Source: Oceanospirillaceae bacterium (lineage in GTDB: Bacteria > Pseudomonadota > Gammaproteobacteria > Pseudomonadales > Balneatricaceae). From it: 64,000 nt of DNA. The notes under the pieces were generated by a model that saw nothing but the letters and a program-made list of their open reading frames with translations, did no database searches and was not told where the DNA came from. The DNA lies in NCBI GenBank assembly GCA_013373085.1, contig JABXIM010000044.1, positions 1 to 64,000 on the forward strand. The letters run 5' to 3'. The translations under genes were made by a program, and so were the position numbers. The stretch's first letter is position 1, and each line of letters starts with the position of its first letter. Of the stretch, positions 53,192 through 61,709 are shown in pieces.

Positions 53192-54915
53192 GCGGACTCC
53201 CGCTGTGTCAGCGGCCGGTACAGTGCGCCCAGCTGCTGCGCGATGCGCGCGCTCTGCCCGCGCCGCACGGCGGACTGCTCGGTATCGACCACCACGCAGT
53301 CTCCAAGCGATGGCAGACCGGCCAGGGATTCACGGGTACGGCCGTCGGTAACCAGATAGGTGCGCACATGCAGGCCGGGTTCGCGCCGCTGCCACTGCAG
53401 AATCTGTCGCGCCGCCCGCTCGATGGCCGCACGGATCGGCGTACCGCCACCAGCGCCGAGGTTGTCGAGCAGCGGGCGCATCTGCTTCGGGGCCCGCCGC
53501 CGCGCCAGGATCGGCGTCACCGCGTCGTTGCCGAAGCCGAGTACCGCGAACTCCTCGCGCAGGGCGTAGGCCTGCCGCGCCAGGCCGTCCACCAGTCCCT
53601 TGGCACGGCCGAGCAGGCGCCGCCCCAGGGTGGAACCGGAGGTATCCAGCAGCACCAGGTGCAGCAACGGCTGTCCGCAGCGCGCTTTGCGATAGCGCAG
53701 CTGCGACCAGGGCCAGCGGCCTCGGTTGGCGATCAGGGTGGCGAACCAGTCCGGATGACGGCTGTCACCCGGGCTCCGACGCAGGCCCCGTTGCCTGCCC
53801 TTGCGCGTCCCCGCGGATTGCGACGCATGCGCCGGCTTCACGCCTTTTCCGCCGCTAAGCGCCGGCAACTCCGGCGCCTGGACGCCGACCGTCTGCTGCG
53901 CCACCGGCGCCATGGCGCCCCACTGCCCCTGTTCGGACGACTCGCGGGTAGCATCCGAACGATTGGCGGAATGGCTGCCGGTGCTATTGCCGGAGCCAGC
54001 GCCCGGGCCTCTGCCGTTATCCGGCGGCGGCGCGGAAGATTCAGGGGTCTTGGTACGGCGGTGGGCCAGCACCCAGGACTCGACGGTATCCAGGTCCTCA
54101 CGCGCCACGCCTGGCGCACCACGCCAGGCGGCATGGGCCCGCGCCGCCCTATGCCAGGTGACGTCGGCACGCAGGCCCTCGACGCCGGCGGCCTCGCAGC
54201 CCGCGGCGATATGCTCGTAGACCCAGGCCGCCACCGAGATGTCACCGAGACCGAGCCGCGCCCGCTCGATACACTGCGACAGCGTACTTTGGGCGGGTTC
54301 GAGCTGCGCCAGGAAGGCGGCCGGATCGCGGTCGAAGGCTTCGCGCTGACGCACGATGGCGATGCGCTCCTGCAACCCGATCGCCGCGTCCAGCTCCAGA
54401 CACAGACCGAAACGATCGAGCAGCTGCGGCCGCAGCTCGCCCTCGTCCGGGTTCATGGTGCCGATAAGGCTGAACCGTGCCAGGTGGGTGTGGCTGATGC
54501 CGTCACGCTCGACGCTGTTGACGCCCCGCGCAGCCACGTCGAGCAGCAGGTCGACCAGGGTGTCGGACAACAGGTTGACCTCGTCGACGTAGAGCACGCC
54601 GCCGTCGGCTTTCGCCAGCAGCCCCGGCTGGAATACCGTCTCGCGCTCGGACAGCACCTGCTGCAGGTCCAGGCTACCGATCAGGCGGTCCTCGCTGGCG
54701 CCGAGCGGCAGGTTGACGAACGGCGGCCGGCGGCCTTCGCCGTCATCGGGCAGAACCGCCGCCAGTGCCCGCGCCAGCGTCGACTTGGCGCTGCCCCGCG
54801 GCCCGCTGATCAGTACACCGCCGATCCGCGGATCGATGGCGTTCAGCAACAGCGCGGTCTTGAGCGCCTCCTGGCCGACAACAGCGGCAAAGGGGAACTC
54901 AGGCTGTGGCGTCAT
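53188..54915 (-). CDS. ChlI/ChlD-type chelatase ATPase (AAA plus VWA), probable CobN partner
   Basis: A 575-residue protein. The AAA+ part spans about residues 1-300, with Walker A ISGPRGSAKSTLARAL near residue 36 and Walker B VLYVDEVNLL near residue 105. A low-complexity Gly/Ser/Pro linker follows to about 385. A von Willebrand A domain ends the protein, with the MIDAS motif LLDTSGSTLG near residue 430. It combines ChlI-like and ChlD-like parts in one chain, as in magnesium chelatase D subunits. Beside cobN it probably powers cobalt insertion. A GTG at 54927 is an alternative start. Either start overlaps the cbtA end. Confidence 0.88.
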   Translation of the reverse strand: MTPQPEFPFAAVVGQEALKTALLLNAIDPRIGGVLISGPRGSAKSTLARALAAVLPDDGEGRRPPFVNLPLGASEDRLIGSLDLQQVLSERETVFQPGLLAKADGGVLYVDEVNLLSDTLVDLLLDVAARGVNSVERDGISHTHLARFSLIGTMNPDEGELRPQLLDRFGLCLELDAAIGLQERIAIVRQREAFDRDPAAFLAQLEPAQSTLSQCIERARLGLGDISVAAWVYEHIAAGCEAAGVEGLRADVTWHRAARAHAAWRGAPGVAREDLDTVESWVLAHRRTKTPESSAPPPDNGRGPGAGSGNSTGSHSANRSDATRESSEQGQWGAMAPVAQQTVGVQAPELPALSGGKGVKPAHASQSAGTRKGRQRGLRRSPGDSRHPDWFATLIANRGRWPWSQLRYRKARCGQPLLHLVLLDTSGSTLGRRLLGRAKGLVDGLARQAYALREEFAVLGFGNDAVTPILARRRAPKQMRPLLDNLGAGGGTPIRAAIERAARQILQWQRREPGLHVRTYLVTDGRTRESLAGLPSLGDCVVVDTEQSAVRRGQSARIAQQLGALYRPLTQRESA

Positions 54916-55663
54916 GAGCCCGCTCACCCGATGCTGAGGCGTATCGTTTCAGCACCACGGCACAGAGCACCCCGGCCAGCAGCCAGAACGCCAGATTGGT
55001 CAATCCGGACGCCAGGATGAAATCGCGATGCAACGCGCTCAGCGCCGCCACCGCCTGGGGATCGGGATGGGCGAACAGCGGCCCCTGATGCGCCGGCACC
55101 CAGCCATGGGGCAGCAGCCACAGCACCGGCCCAAGCCAACGCTGCCAGCCCCGGCCAAGGATCAGCAGCCCCAGTCCGGCAGCGGACAGGATAACGGTGG
55201 CGAGCCACCACAGCTGGCGCGACTCGAGTGCAGCGGCCGATGCACCCGGGATCTCCGGCGGCAGGCCCAGCGACGGCGCGACGAACACCGCCAGGTACGC
55301 CAGCGCACCGACCACCAGACCCCGTCCCGCCGACAATGCCAGTTGGCCGCGTTCGCGCAGCTGGTTCATGACCACCAGCAGAATGGCCGCAAAGCCGATG
55401 CCGGTGCAGATGTTGGAAATAGCCGTGTAAAACAGGCGCTCGGCGCCGTCGGCCGGGGCCCAGGCGCCCTCGTCATGATGATGGCCGGCATCGCCGCCAT
55501 GTTCATGGGCGGTATCGGCGGCAGCCGGATGCGGCTCGTCGCCGATCTCGTACTGTTCGGCGGCAAGCAGAATGGGGGTAACGCCAACGGACTGCACGGC
55601 GGTCGTCGTCAGCCCGAGAACCAGGCCGATAAGACAGGCGCCGAACACCAGGGAACGGAACAT
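54899..55663 (-). CDS. cbtA: CbtA-type cobalt transporter subunit
   Basis: A 254-residue inner-membrane protein with about six helices. After helix 1 (FRSLVFGACLIGLVLGL) comes a periplasmic His/Asp-rich loop (TAHEHGGDAGHHHDEG near residues 54-69). RLFYTAISNICTGIGFAAIL and LPPEIPGASAAALESRQLWW are CbtA family text. I chose the ATG at 55663 (GGAG upstream) over 55705. CbtA with CbtB is a B12-riboswitch-controlled cobalt uptake system. The gene overlaps the chelatase ATPase gene. Confidence 0.9.
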   Translation of the reverse strand: MFRSLVFGACLIGLVLGLTTTAVQSVGVTPILLAAEQYEIGDEPHPAAADTAHEHGGDAGHHHDEGAWAPADGAERLFYTAISNICTGIGFAAILLVVMNQLRERGQLALSAGRGLVVGALAYLAVFVAPSLGLPPEIPGASAAALESRQLWWLATVILSAAGLGLLILGRGWQRWLGPVLWLLPHGWVPAHQGPLFAHPDPQAVAALSALHRDFILASGLTNLAFWLLAGVLCAVVLKRYASASGERAHDATA

Positions 55664-55755
55664 GATTTTTCTCCAAAGCGGATTCCGGCAATGCGCAAAC
55701 GCCACGCCGAAAGCCCGGCGCAGTGGCGGTTACAACGCTGGAATCGGTCGCTGAA

Positions 55756-55947
55756 TCAGTGGCAGGGGAACACGAACGAATGCCGTGTATCGTGCGCCGC
55801 GTTATGCGCCGCGCTCATCGGCAGAAAACCGACGGCATAGATCACCAGCACGCCGAACAGCATGACCGCGCCCTGCCCGAAGGCAGATGACGCTTTGGAG
55901 CCGGAACGGGTTCGCCGCTCCGCGGAAGAGGAAAAAATAGCAGACAT
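55756..55947 (-). CDS. cbtB: CbtB-type cobalt transporter subunit
   Basis: A 63-residue protein with one transmembrane helix (AVMLFGVLVIYAVGFLPMS) and the diagnostic histidine-rich end AAHNAAHDTRHSFVFPCH, thought to bind cobalt. The ATG at 55947 has GGGGGA upstream. It is the first gene after the cobalamin riboswitch, and cbtA follows after 92 bases. Confidence 0.92.
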   Translation of the reverse strand: MSAIFSSSAERRTRSGSKASSAFGQGAVMLFGVLVIYAVGFLPMSAAHNAAHDTRHSFVFPCH

Positions 55948-55989
55948 GATGTATCCCCCGGTGCCCACCGCACCGTCACTGGATTGAAC

Positions 55990-56190
55990 GAAATGGCAGG
56001 CCGGTCTCCGGGCTCCATGAGGGCGGATTGATTACATCGCGCCATTGCCTGCACCTTCCCGGCGTATGCCAGTGGTATTCGCAGACGACTCATGTTTTAC
56101 CGTTGCGGGGGCAGCGATGGGATAGGCCTGGGGCCGCACCATACTTCCCGATTATCCCCTCGCTCAGAGGGGCACCTGTCTTCAACGGGG
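55990..56190 (-). promoter_or_regulatory. Cobalamin riboswitch upstream of cbtB
   Basis: On the minus strand the conserved blocks appear in order: ACAGGTGCCCCTCTGAGCGA near the 5' end, GGTGCGGCC, GCTGCCCCCGCAACGGTAAA (the hallmark core), ACCACTGGC, GCCGGGAAGGTG and GGAGACCGGCCTGCC. This is a full adenosylcobalamin aptamer. The last block pairs near 55995-56012, about 45 bases before the cbtB start, so control is probably on translation or early termination. Excess B12 should shut down the cobalt-uptake and cob genes. Confidence 0.95.
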
Positions 56191-56193
56191 GCC

Positions 56194-56223
56194 ATCCTAA
56201 TGCAATTGCCATCAGCGACGCAA
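56194..56223 (-). promoter_or_regulatory. Possible promoter of the riboswitch transcript
   Basis: On the minus strand TTGCGT (56223-56218) and TAGGAT (56199-56194) are separated by 18 bases, a passable sigma-70 promoter. Transcription from it would start a few bases before the first riboswitch block. Confidence 0.4.
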
Positions 56224-56350
56224 TTGGTGGTCCCGGATTTACTAACGTTTCGGGAAGTAATGCCGCCCGTTGAAGTCTCTGACAACACGGGCCTGGTCAC
56301 CGCGACTCAGCTTCGTCGCAACAACGGCAACGTTCTCTGAAGCGAAGCAC

Positions 56351-57655
56351 TTACCCCATGAGCTGCTGAGGCAGCCAAAGCGCGATCGCCGGAAAAGCGC
56401 AGATCAACGCGGCGGCGGCGCACATCAGCAGGAAGAACGGGAACGCCGACAAGGCCACCCGGCCAATACGCTCTCCGGTCAGCCCCTGCAGCACGAAGAG
56501 GTTGAAACCGACGGGCGGTGTAATCTGCCCCAGCTCCACCATGATCACCAGGAAGATACCGAACCAGAGCGGATCGAAGCCGGCCTGCAGGATAATCGGC
56601 AGCGTGATCGGCAGGCTCATGACGGTAATCGAAATGCCGTCGAGGAACAGGCCCAGCAGGATATAAAACAGCGCCAGCGCCACGAGCAGCATCGCCGGTG
56701 ACAGTTCAAGACTGGCGATATAGCTGGCCAGCTCGCGCGGCAGATGCAGGTAGCCCATCGCGGTGGATAGCAGCGCCGCGGCCACTAGGATACTGCAGAC
56801 CATCGTCGAGCTGAGCACCGTGGCCTTCAGCGCATCGCGGAACAGCGTCCAGGTCAGCTGACGCTCGAGCAGCAACAGTACCAGCGCAGCCGCGACCCCG
56901 ACGGCAGCCGCCTCGGACGGTGTTGCGATACCACTGTAGATCGAACCCATCACCAACAGAATCAATACGAATACCGGCGCCAGCAGCTTCAGACTGTGGA
57001 GTCGCGACAGTTTGACCGCGGCTTCCCGCGGCGCCTTATCGGGCTGTCTGATCGCAGCCGTCACCAGATATCCGGAATACAGCAGCGCTATCAGAAGACC
57101 GGGCAATACGCCTGCCATGAACAACTGGCTGATCGAGACCTCGGCCTGAACGCCATAGACGATCATGACGATGGACGGCGGAATCAACAGCCCCAGACTG
57201 CCGGCGCCGGCCAGCGATCCGACCGACAGGTTGCGGTCGTAGCCGCGCCGGGCCAGCTCGGTGGTGGTGATCTTGCCGATTGTCGCGGTTGTCGCCGCAC
57301 TGGAGCCGCTGACCGCCGCGAACAGCGCACAGCCGAATACGTTGGTATGGAGGATGCCGCCGGGTATCCGGTTGGTCCAGGGCTCGAGCCCGCGGAACAG
57401 CCGCTCCGAGATATCCGAGCGGAAGATCAGCTCGCCCATGAAGATAAACAGCGGAATGGCGGACAACTCCCAGGAACTGCCGGCCCGGAACAGGATGCGA
57501 CTGAGAATCAGCCCGGCACGGTCCAGGCTGAAATCCCCCAGCAGGGTCAGCGATCCGAGTGCGACAACCGCCAGTCCGGCGAAGACCCAGGTGCCGAGTC
57601 CGAGCACCAGGAAAATCAGGCCGACAACGCCAAGGGCAATAAAAATGGTTTCCAT
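56351..57655 (-). CDS. dctM: TRAP transporter large permease (DctM-like)
   Basis: A 434-residue inner-membrane protein with about twelve helices. NVFGCALFAAVSGSSAATTA near residue 105 is the diagnostic DctM segment, followed by GAGSLGLLIPPSIVMIVYG near residue 150 and VELGQITPPVGFNLFVLQG near residue 375. The ATG overlaps the stop of the small permease gene (TGATG at 57655). It moves a carboxylate-type ligand with sodium. No catabolic gene adjoins, so the ligand is not deducible. Confidence 0.94.
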   Translation of the reverse strand: METIFIALGVVGLIFLVLGLGTWVFAGLAVVALGSLTLLGDFSLDRAGLILSRILFRAGSSWELSAIPLFIFMGELIFRSDISERLFRGLEPWTNRIPGGILHTNVFGCALFAAVSGSSAATTATIGKITTTELARRGYDRNLSVGSLAGAGSLGLLIPPSIVMIVYGVQAEVSISQLFMAGVLPGLLIALLYSGYLVTAAIRQPDKAPREAAVKLSRLHSLKLLAPVFVLILLVMGSIYSGIATPSEAAAVGVAAALVLLLLERQLTWTLFRDALKATVLSSTMVCSILVAAALLSTAMGYLHLPRELASYIASLELSPAMLLVALALFYILLGLFLDGISITVMSLPITLPIILQAGFDPLWFGIFLVIMVELGQITPPVGFNLFVLQGLTGERIGRVALSAFPFFLLMCAAAALICAFPAIALWLPQQLMG

Positions 57656-58164
57656 CAATTATCTCCATTGCCCTTGGGCACACTGCGTGTCACCAGCAAT
57701 TGCAGCGTACGGGACAACAGTGTCAGACATAGCAACAGCATGCCGATCAGCACCACCCCCTCCGGGATCCAGAGTGGTGTCTCGGCCAGCGTTTCGCTCA
57801 CCGTGCCACGCTGAAAACTGCGCATCACATTCAGTGCCCAATACCCCGCAAGCCAGCCGAACGCAAAGAGCGCCAGGAGACTGCAAATAAGCTCGGGCAG
57901 CCAATGCAAACGAGCGGGAAGCCTGTCGAGCAAGACATTGACCCGCACCAGCGCGCCGTGATCAAGCGCATATCCCAGCCCGAGAAAAGTCAGCGACGCG
58001 ACGGCATAGCCGACGAACTCATCGAGTACAAAGGTCGAGGTGCCGAACAGCCGCAGCGTGATTTCAAGCAGAATATGGCCCGCGATGTAGAGTATGAGCA
58101 GCATCGCGAGCGCCCCCGCCAGGCGATTGAGCCCGCGGGAGCAAGAGGCAACGAAACGGATCAC
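57655..58164 (-). CDS. dctQ: TRAP transporter small permease (DctQ-like)
   Basis: A 169-residue inner-membrane protein with four helices. RLFGTSTFVLDEFVGYAVAS near residue 36 and ALDHGALVRVNVLLDRLPA near residue 61 are typical of DctQ. The start is a GTG at 58164 that overlaps the binding-protein stop (GTGA). It works with the large permease at 56351. Confidence 0.9.
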   Translation of the reverse strand: MIRFVASCSRGLNRLAGALAMLLILYIAGHILLEITLRLFGTSTFVLDEFVGYAVASLTFLGLGYALDHGALVRVNVLLDRLPARLHWLPELICSLLALFAFGWLAGYWALNVMRSFQRGTVSETLAETPLWIPEGVVLIGMLLLCLTLLSRTLQLLVTRSVPKGNGDN

Positions 58165-59150
58165 GGGTTACTGGCCTGCTCGAACTGCGTCAGGATCTCC
58201 TGGCCGTCCTCACCGGTCGACTCCAGCCACTCTGCCAGCGCGGGCTTGGCGGCACTGGTGAGCAGCTCGGTAAAGTCGGTGGGCAGTTCCGTTTTGATTG
58301 CCACCCCATTGGCGTTCAATTCCTCGTAGTTTGAGACAACCCGGGAGCGAACCTCCTGCCAGTTGTGTTCATCCGTACGCTTGGCCGCTTCCAGAATCGC
58401 CTGCTGCTGGCTCTCGTCCAGCGAGTCGAAAGCGTCCTTGTTCATGTGCACCATATTCAGCGGAATCGCATATTGGATGGCGCTGTAGTGGTTCAGGTGC
58501 TCCCAGAAGCTGGCGCTGGCGCCGGCCTCGGCCGAGGTCAGTACCGCCTCGATACCACCGGTCGACAACTGCGGCACAACATCCGCCCAGGACAGCTTCA
58601 CCGGCGACGCACCGGCTTCCTTCAGCGTGAGCGTACCGTTTTTGTCGTAAGTCCGGATTTTCAGCTGCGCCAGCTGATCAGCGGATGCCACTTCCTTCTT
58701 CGCCCAGATTCCGCTCGCCGGCCAGGGCGAGGCATACAGCAATACCTGGTCGTTGTCGGCGAAGACCTTCTCGTAATAGGGACGGGCGATCCGGTACAGC
58801 TGCTCAGCCTCGTCCTCGTTATCGGCCAGAAACGGCAGCGAAGACAGCAGGAAAATCGGGTCGATGCCGCCCATGGTGCCGGCGAGGGTATCGGCGATCT
58901 GGATAGCATTATCCGCTACCGCATAGAAATGATCGGCGGACTTGAAACCGAGCGCACCACCCGTGTGCAAGGTGATATTCACTTCGCCATTGGTCAGCTC
59001 ATTGACCTGCTCGATAAAGTAGCTGTCGCCTTCTGCGTGTATCGAGCTGGCGTTGTACTCGTTGGAAAAATCCATATTCTGTGCAGCCGTTGCTGCAACC
59101 GGCTGCATGCCGCCCAAAATCAGTGCAATTGCAGGAATTATCTTTCGCAT
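58161..59150 (-). CDS. dctP: TRAP transporter substrate-binding protein (DctP-like)
   Basis: A 329-residue periplasmic protein with a signal peptide ending near TAAQ. FIEQVNELTNGEVNITLHTG near residue 48 and RTYDKNGTLTLKEAGASPVK near residue 167 (the carboxylate-binding arginine segment) are DctP-family text, as is LSTGGIEAVLTS near residue 197. I chose the ATG at 59150, preceded by AAGGGTGA. It is the first gene of the dctPQM operon. Confidence 0.92.
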   Translation of the reverse strand: MRKIIPAIALILGGMQPVAATAAQNMDFSNEYNASSIHAEGDSYFIEQVNELTNGEVNITLHTGGALGFKSADHFYAVADNAIQIADTLAGTMGGIDPIFLLSSLPFLADNEDEAEQLYRIARPYYEKVFADNDQVLLYASPWPASGIWAKKEVASADQLAQLKIRTYDKNGTLTLKEAGASPVKLSWADVVPQLSTGGIEAVLTSAEAGASASFWEHLNHYSAIQYAIPLNMVHMNKDAFDSLDESQQQAILEAAKRTDEHNWQEVRSRVVSNYEELNANGVAIKTELPTDFTELLTSAAKPALAEWLESTGEDGQEILTQFEQASNP

Positions 59151-59455
59151 GTTATTCACCCTTGGTCTCAATTCAAACCAGTATTGAATACTTAACTCGG
59201 CAAAAACTTTCCCCTGAGCGACAGCTGTATATGCATGAGCGATTATCCGGACAGCAAAGTAAAAAATTGATCGCGCTATAAAAAAGCCAGCATAAAGGCC
59301 ATATAAAATCCGGTCATAAAACAGCCAAAGGTAACCTGAGAATACATTCAAATGAGGCCCTGACAGGGAGGTCAGTTCAAAATACTGCTGCACCGTACAG
59401 GGGCACGGTCATCGGGTATAATGACCACCATCCTCGAGTCCGGCGATACTTCAAA
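59151..59455. other. Intergenic region, 305 bases, divergent dctP/rlmF
   Basis: AT-rich sequence carrying the dctP leader on the left and the rlmF promoter on the right. CTGAC-AGGGAG-GTCAG near 59360-59375 is a small palindrome that could be an operator. There is no coding frame of note. Confidence 0.6.
59394..59422 (+). promoter_or_regulatory. Possible rlmF promoter
   Basis: TATAAT at 59417-59422 is a perfect -10 box, 34 bases before the rlmF ATG. The -35 side is weak. Confidence 0.45.
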
Positions 59456-60424
59456 ATGACCAAGCCCGATGCCCTCCGCACCGCCAAATCCGAGCTTCAC
59501 CCCCGCAACCGGCACCGGGAACGCTACGACTTTGCCGCGCTGGCAGCCTCCAGCCCGGAACTTCTACCCTTCATCAAGCCCAACCGGTTCGGCGACGCGT
59601 CGATCGACTTCGGCGACGCCGAGGCGCTGAAGGCCCTCAATCGCGCCTTGCTGAAGCAGTTCTATGGCGTCGCGTTCTGGGACCTTCCGCCGGGCTTCCT
59701 GTGCCCGCCGATTCCGGGTCGGGCCGACTACGTGCACTACCTGGCGGACCTGCTGGCCGGCTCGAACGGCGGCGATATCCCCCGCGGCCGCTCGGTCAGG
59801 GCACTGGATATCGGTATTGGCGCCAACTGCATCTACCCCATTATCGGCACCCGGGAGTATGGCTGGCGCTTCGTTGGCTCGGATATCAACCCGGTGGCCA
59901 TTGGCGCTGCGCAAACGATCATCGCCGCCAACCCCTGCCTGTCAGGCAATATCGACGCGCGTCTGCAAAAACAGCAAGCGCACATATTCGAAGGTATCTG
60001 GAAAGCCCGCGAGCAGTTCGATATCACTCTGTGCAACCCGCCCTTCCACGCCTCGAAGGAAGCCATGACCGCGGAATCGAACCGCAAGTGGAAGGGACTT
60101 AAAAACCGCGACGCTGCCGAGGCCCCCACCCTCAACTTTGGTGGCCAGGCAAACGAGCTCTGGTGCGACGGCGGCGAGGAAGCGTTCGTCTGCCGCATGG
60201 TGCGCGAGAGCGCTGCCTTCGGCGATCACTGCTACTGGTTCACGTCGCTGGTGGCGAAACAGGCGAGCCTGGACGGCATTTACCGGGAGCTGAAAAAGGC
60301 GCGCGCCGTGCAGGTTCGCACCATTAAGATGGCGCAGGGCCAGAAGATCAGCCGTTTTGTCGCCTGGAGTTTTCTGACGCCTGAGCAACGGGAGGCATGG
60401 CGCCAATCCAGATGGCATGGCTGA
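59456..60424 (+). CDS. rlmF: 23S rRNA (adenine-1618 N6)-methyltransferase
   Basis: A 322-residue SAM-dependent methyltransferase that modifies A1618 of 23S rRNA. LHPRNRHRERYDFAAL at residues 14-29 is the characteristic opening. DIGIGANCIYPIIGTREYGW near residue 121 is the SAM site, and ITLCNPPFHAS near residue 197 is the N6-adenine NPPF motif. Length fits RlmF (YbiN). It is a housekeeping gene between the TRAP operon and the AT-rich RHS end. Confidence 0.95.
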   Translation: MTKPDALRTAKSELHPRNRHRERYDFAALAASSPELLPFIKPNRFGDASIDFGDAEALKALNRALLKQFYGVAFWDLPPGFLCPPIPGRADYVHYLADLLAGSNGGDIPRGRSVRALDIGIGANCIYPIIGTREYGWRFVGSDINPVAIGAAQTIIAANPCLSGNIDARLQKQQAHIFEGIWKAREQFDITLCNPPFHASKEAMTAESNRKWKGLKNRDAAEAPTLNFGGQANELWCDGGEEAFVCRMVRESAAFGDHCYWFTSLVAKQASLDGIYRELKKARAVQVRTIKMAQGQKISRFVAWSFLTPEQREAWRQSRWHG

Positions 60425-60828
60425 CGCCTGCGTTGATGTATCGCCGGGGGGATCAGTTCAGGCCGACTTTCAGACCGTTGGTAGTAGGCTTGCCCCCACT
60501 CAAGCAGAGTTTGGCGGTAGTGCCGAGGGCCGCCGACACTGTCGTCACGACATAGCCCTTGCAATATACGCAGGCCACAGGGCAACGGAGGTACGGATTG
60601 CTTCGAGACACGGGTTAAAGTAACCGGTCGTTGTGGTCAGAGATAGCAGGCGTACGAGTGAGGCGGAGTCTTTTTGTGAAATCCTACTTTTTTCAAGAGT
60701 CGTCTTAAAATTCAAACTCCTTCATACAAATCACACCTGAAGGTTAATCCGGCCGTCTTATTCAGGTTAATACGTGGCGACATCTTGACTAATGGTCAAG
60801 CAGTAAGCCATCCCTCCTGTTTACGTCT
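60425..60828. other. Intergenic region, 404 bases, composition boundary
   Basis: The first 200 bases are GC-rich like the rest of the window, and the second 200 are clearly AT-rich like the RHS-associated genes. Reading frames here are short and interrupted. No inverted repeats or target duplications typical of an insertion sequence end were found by eye, and I see no gene. Confidence 0.6.
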
Positions 60829-61152
60829 CTAATCAACAACCAAGTGTTTTATTTTCATTTCACCATCCCCCGATACTTCAACCACAAGTAAGCCATTTGC
60901 CACAGAGCCGCTAATAGAAAATTTGTATATTCTATATGCTGGTCGGTCTTGAGTAGAATTTACACTTGTTTTCTCCCTTATATCCAAAATAATATTTTCA
61001 CCAATCCTGGATCTTACTTCATCCTGTTTCGGAACCCACTTTTCAATAGCTGATACTGTATCATCGGACTTAAATACAATCTGTGCCATTAATTCCATCA
61101 ATAGAGCTGAAACTAATAAAAAAAGCAAAAGAAATTTCATGCGTTCAGGCAT
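60829..61152 (-). CDS. Small exported or membrane-anchored protein, Coa1-like
   Basis: A 107-residue protein with an N-terminal hydrophobic helix (MKFLLLFLLVSALLMELMAQ) and a soluble domain containing KWVPKQDEVRSRIGENIILD and SGSVANGLLVVEVSGDGEMK. The pattern resembles bacterial cytochrome-oxidase-assembly-factor-1-like proteins, several of which sit near polymorphic toxins. The start is uncertain between ATGs at 61152 and 61140, neither with a clear ribosome site. It is strongly AT-rich. It may be an immunity or accessory protein of the RHS locus, and family membership is tentative. Confidence 0.55.
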   Translation of the reverse strand: MPERMKFLLLFLLVSALLMELMAQIVFKSDDTVSAIEKWVPKQDEVRSRIGENIILDIREKTSVNSTQDRPAYRIYKFSISGSVANGLLVVEVSGDGEMKIKHLVVD

Positions 61153-61309
61153 ATTAATATTAAAAACTAAATTTAGGTCGATACAAGTATTTCGCTGACT
61201 AATTGCAGTATCTTGCCAAGACACCCAGCGATACCTGATACTGTTCGTATGTATCAATTTTAAAAAACAAATCCTAAAAAAACGCATCAAAAACTATTGA
61301 CCGAGCTAC

Positions 61310-61339
61310 AAAAAAAATTGGAAGAGCCTACATAGGCTC
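61310..61339 (-). terminator. Rho-independent terminator after the 61419-61709 gene
   Basis: On the minus strand GAGCCTA (61339-61333) pairs with TAGGCTC (61330-61324), and after six bases comes a run of eight T (61317-61310). It ends the RHS/small membrane protein transcript and separates it from the Coa1-like gene. Confidence 0.65.
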
Positions 61340-61418
61340 CTAAAATAAATGACAGTTAAAACTTAAAAAAATGGCCAGCGATAACGATTTATAGCTTCTC
61401 GCCAAAGCAATAAAAATA

Positions 61419-61709
61419 TCACTTAGGACTAATCGATATAATAACACACCCAATCAAACCAAACACAAAAAAGAGCCTTCTAAGAAAGTCATCAGATCCT
61501 TTTTTTAGTTTATGCGCAGTCGGCGGAAGTATAATATCTCTTCCGGTCATATATGGATAGACAGCCCAAAAAAAAACGAGAATATAAAATGGTAAAATAA
61601 CAATCGTGTCGTATGTAATAAATTTGGACAACAAAAGCCTAATTATTACATAAAAAAATAGAGCCACAACCCATATATATACACTCTTCCTATTCATTAC
61701 CATGTCCAT
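61419..61709 (-). CDS. Small three-helix membrane protein, candidate RHS immunity protein
   Basis: A 96-residue hydrophobic protein with helices at about residues 9-28 (VYIWVVALFFYVIIRLLL), 34-52 (TIVILPFYILVFFWAVYPY) and 76-93 (FFVFGLIGCVIISI). It is not recognised as a named family. It begins inside the last 20 bases of the RHS gene, with ATGs at 61709, 61703 and 61697 in frame. A small gene overlapping the 3' end of an RHS toxin gene is the usual place for its immunity partner. A membrane-located immunity protein would suit a membrane- or periplasm-acting tip. Confidence 0.65.
   Translation of the reverse strand: MDMVMNRKSVYIWVVALFFYVIIRLLLSKFITYDTIVILPFYILVFFWAVYPYMTGRDIILPPTAHKLKKGSDDFLRRLFFVFGLIGCVIISISPK

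Noticed and set aside
60280-60585. Minus-strand frame that reads somewhat like a transposase fragment
   Set aside because: It overlaps rlmF, has no recognisable catalytic motif, and I found no terminal inverted repeats or target duplication.
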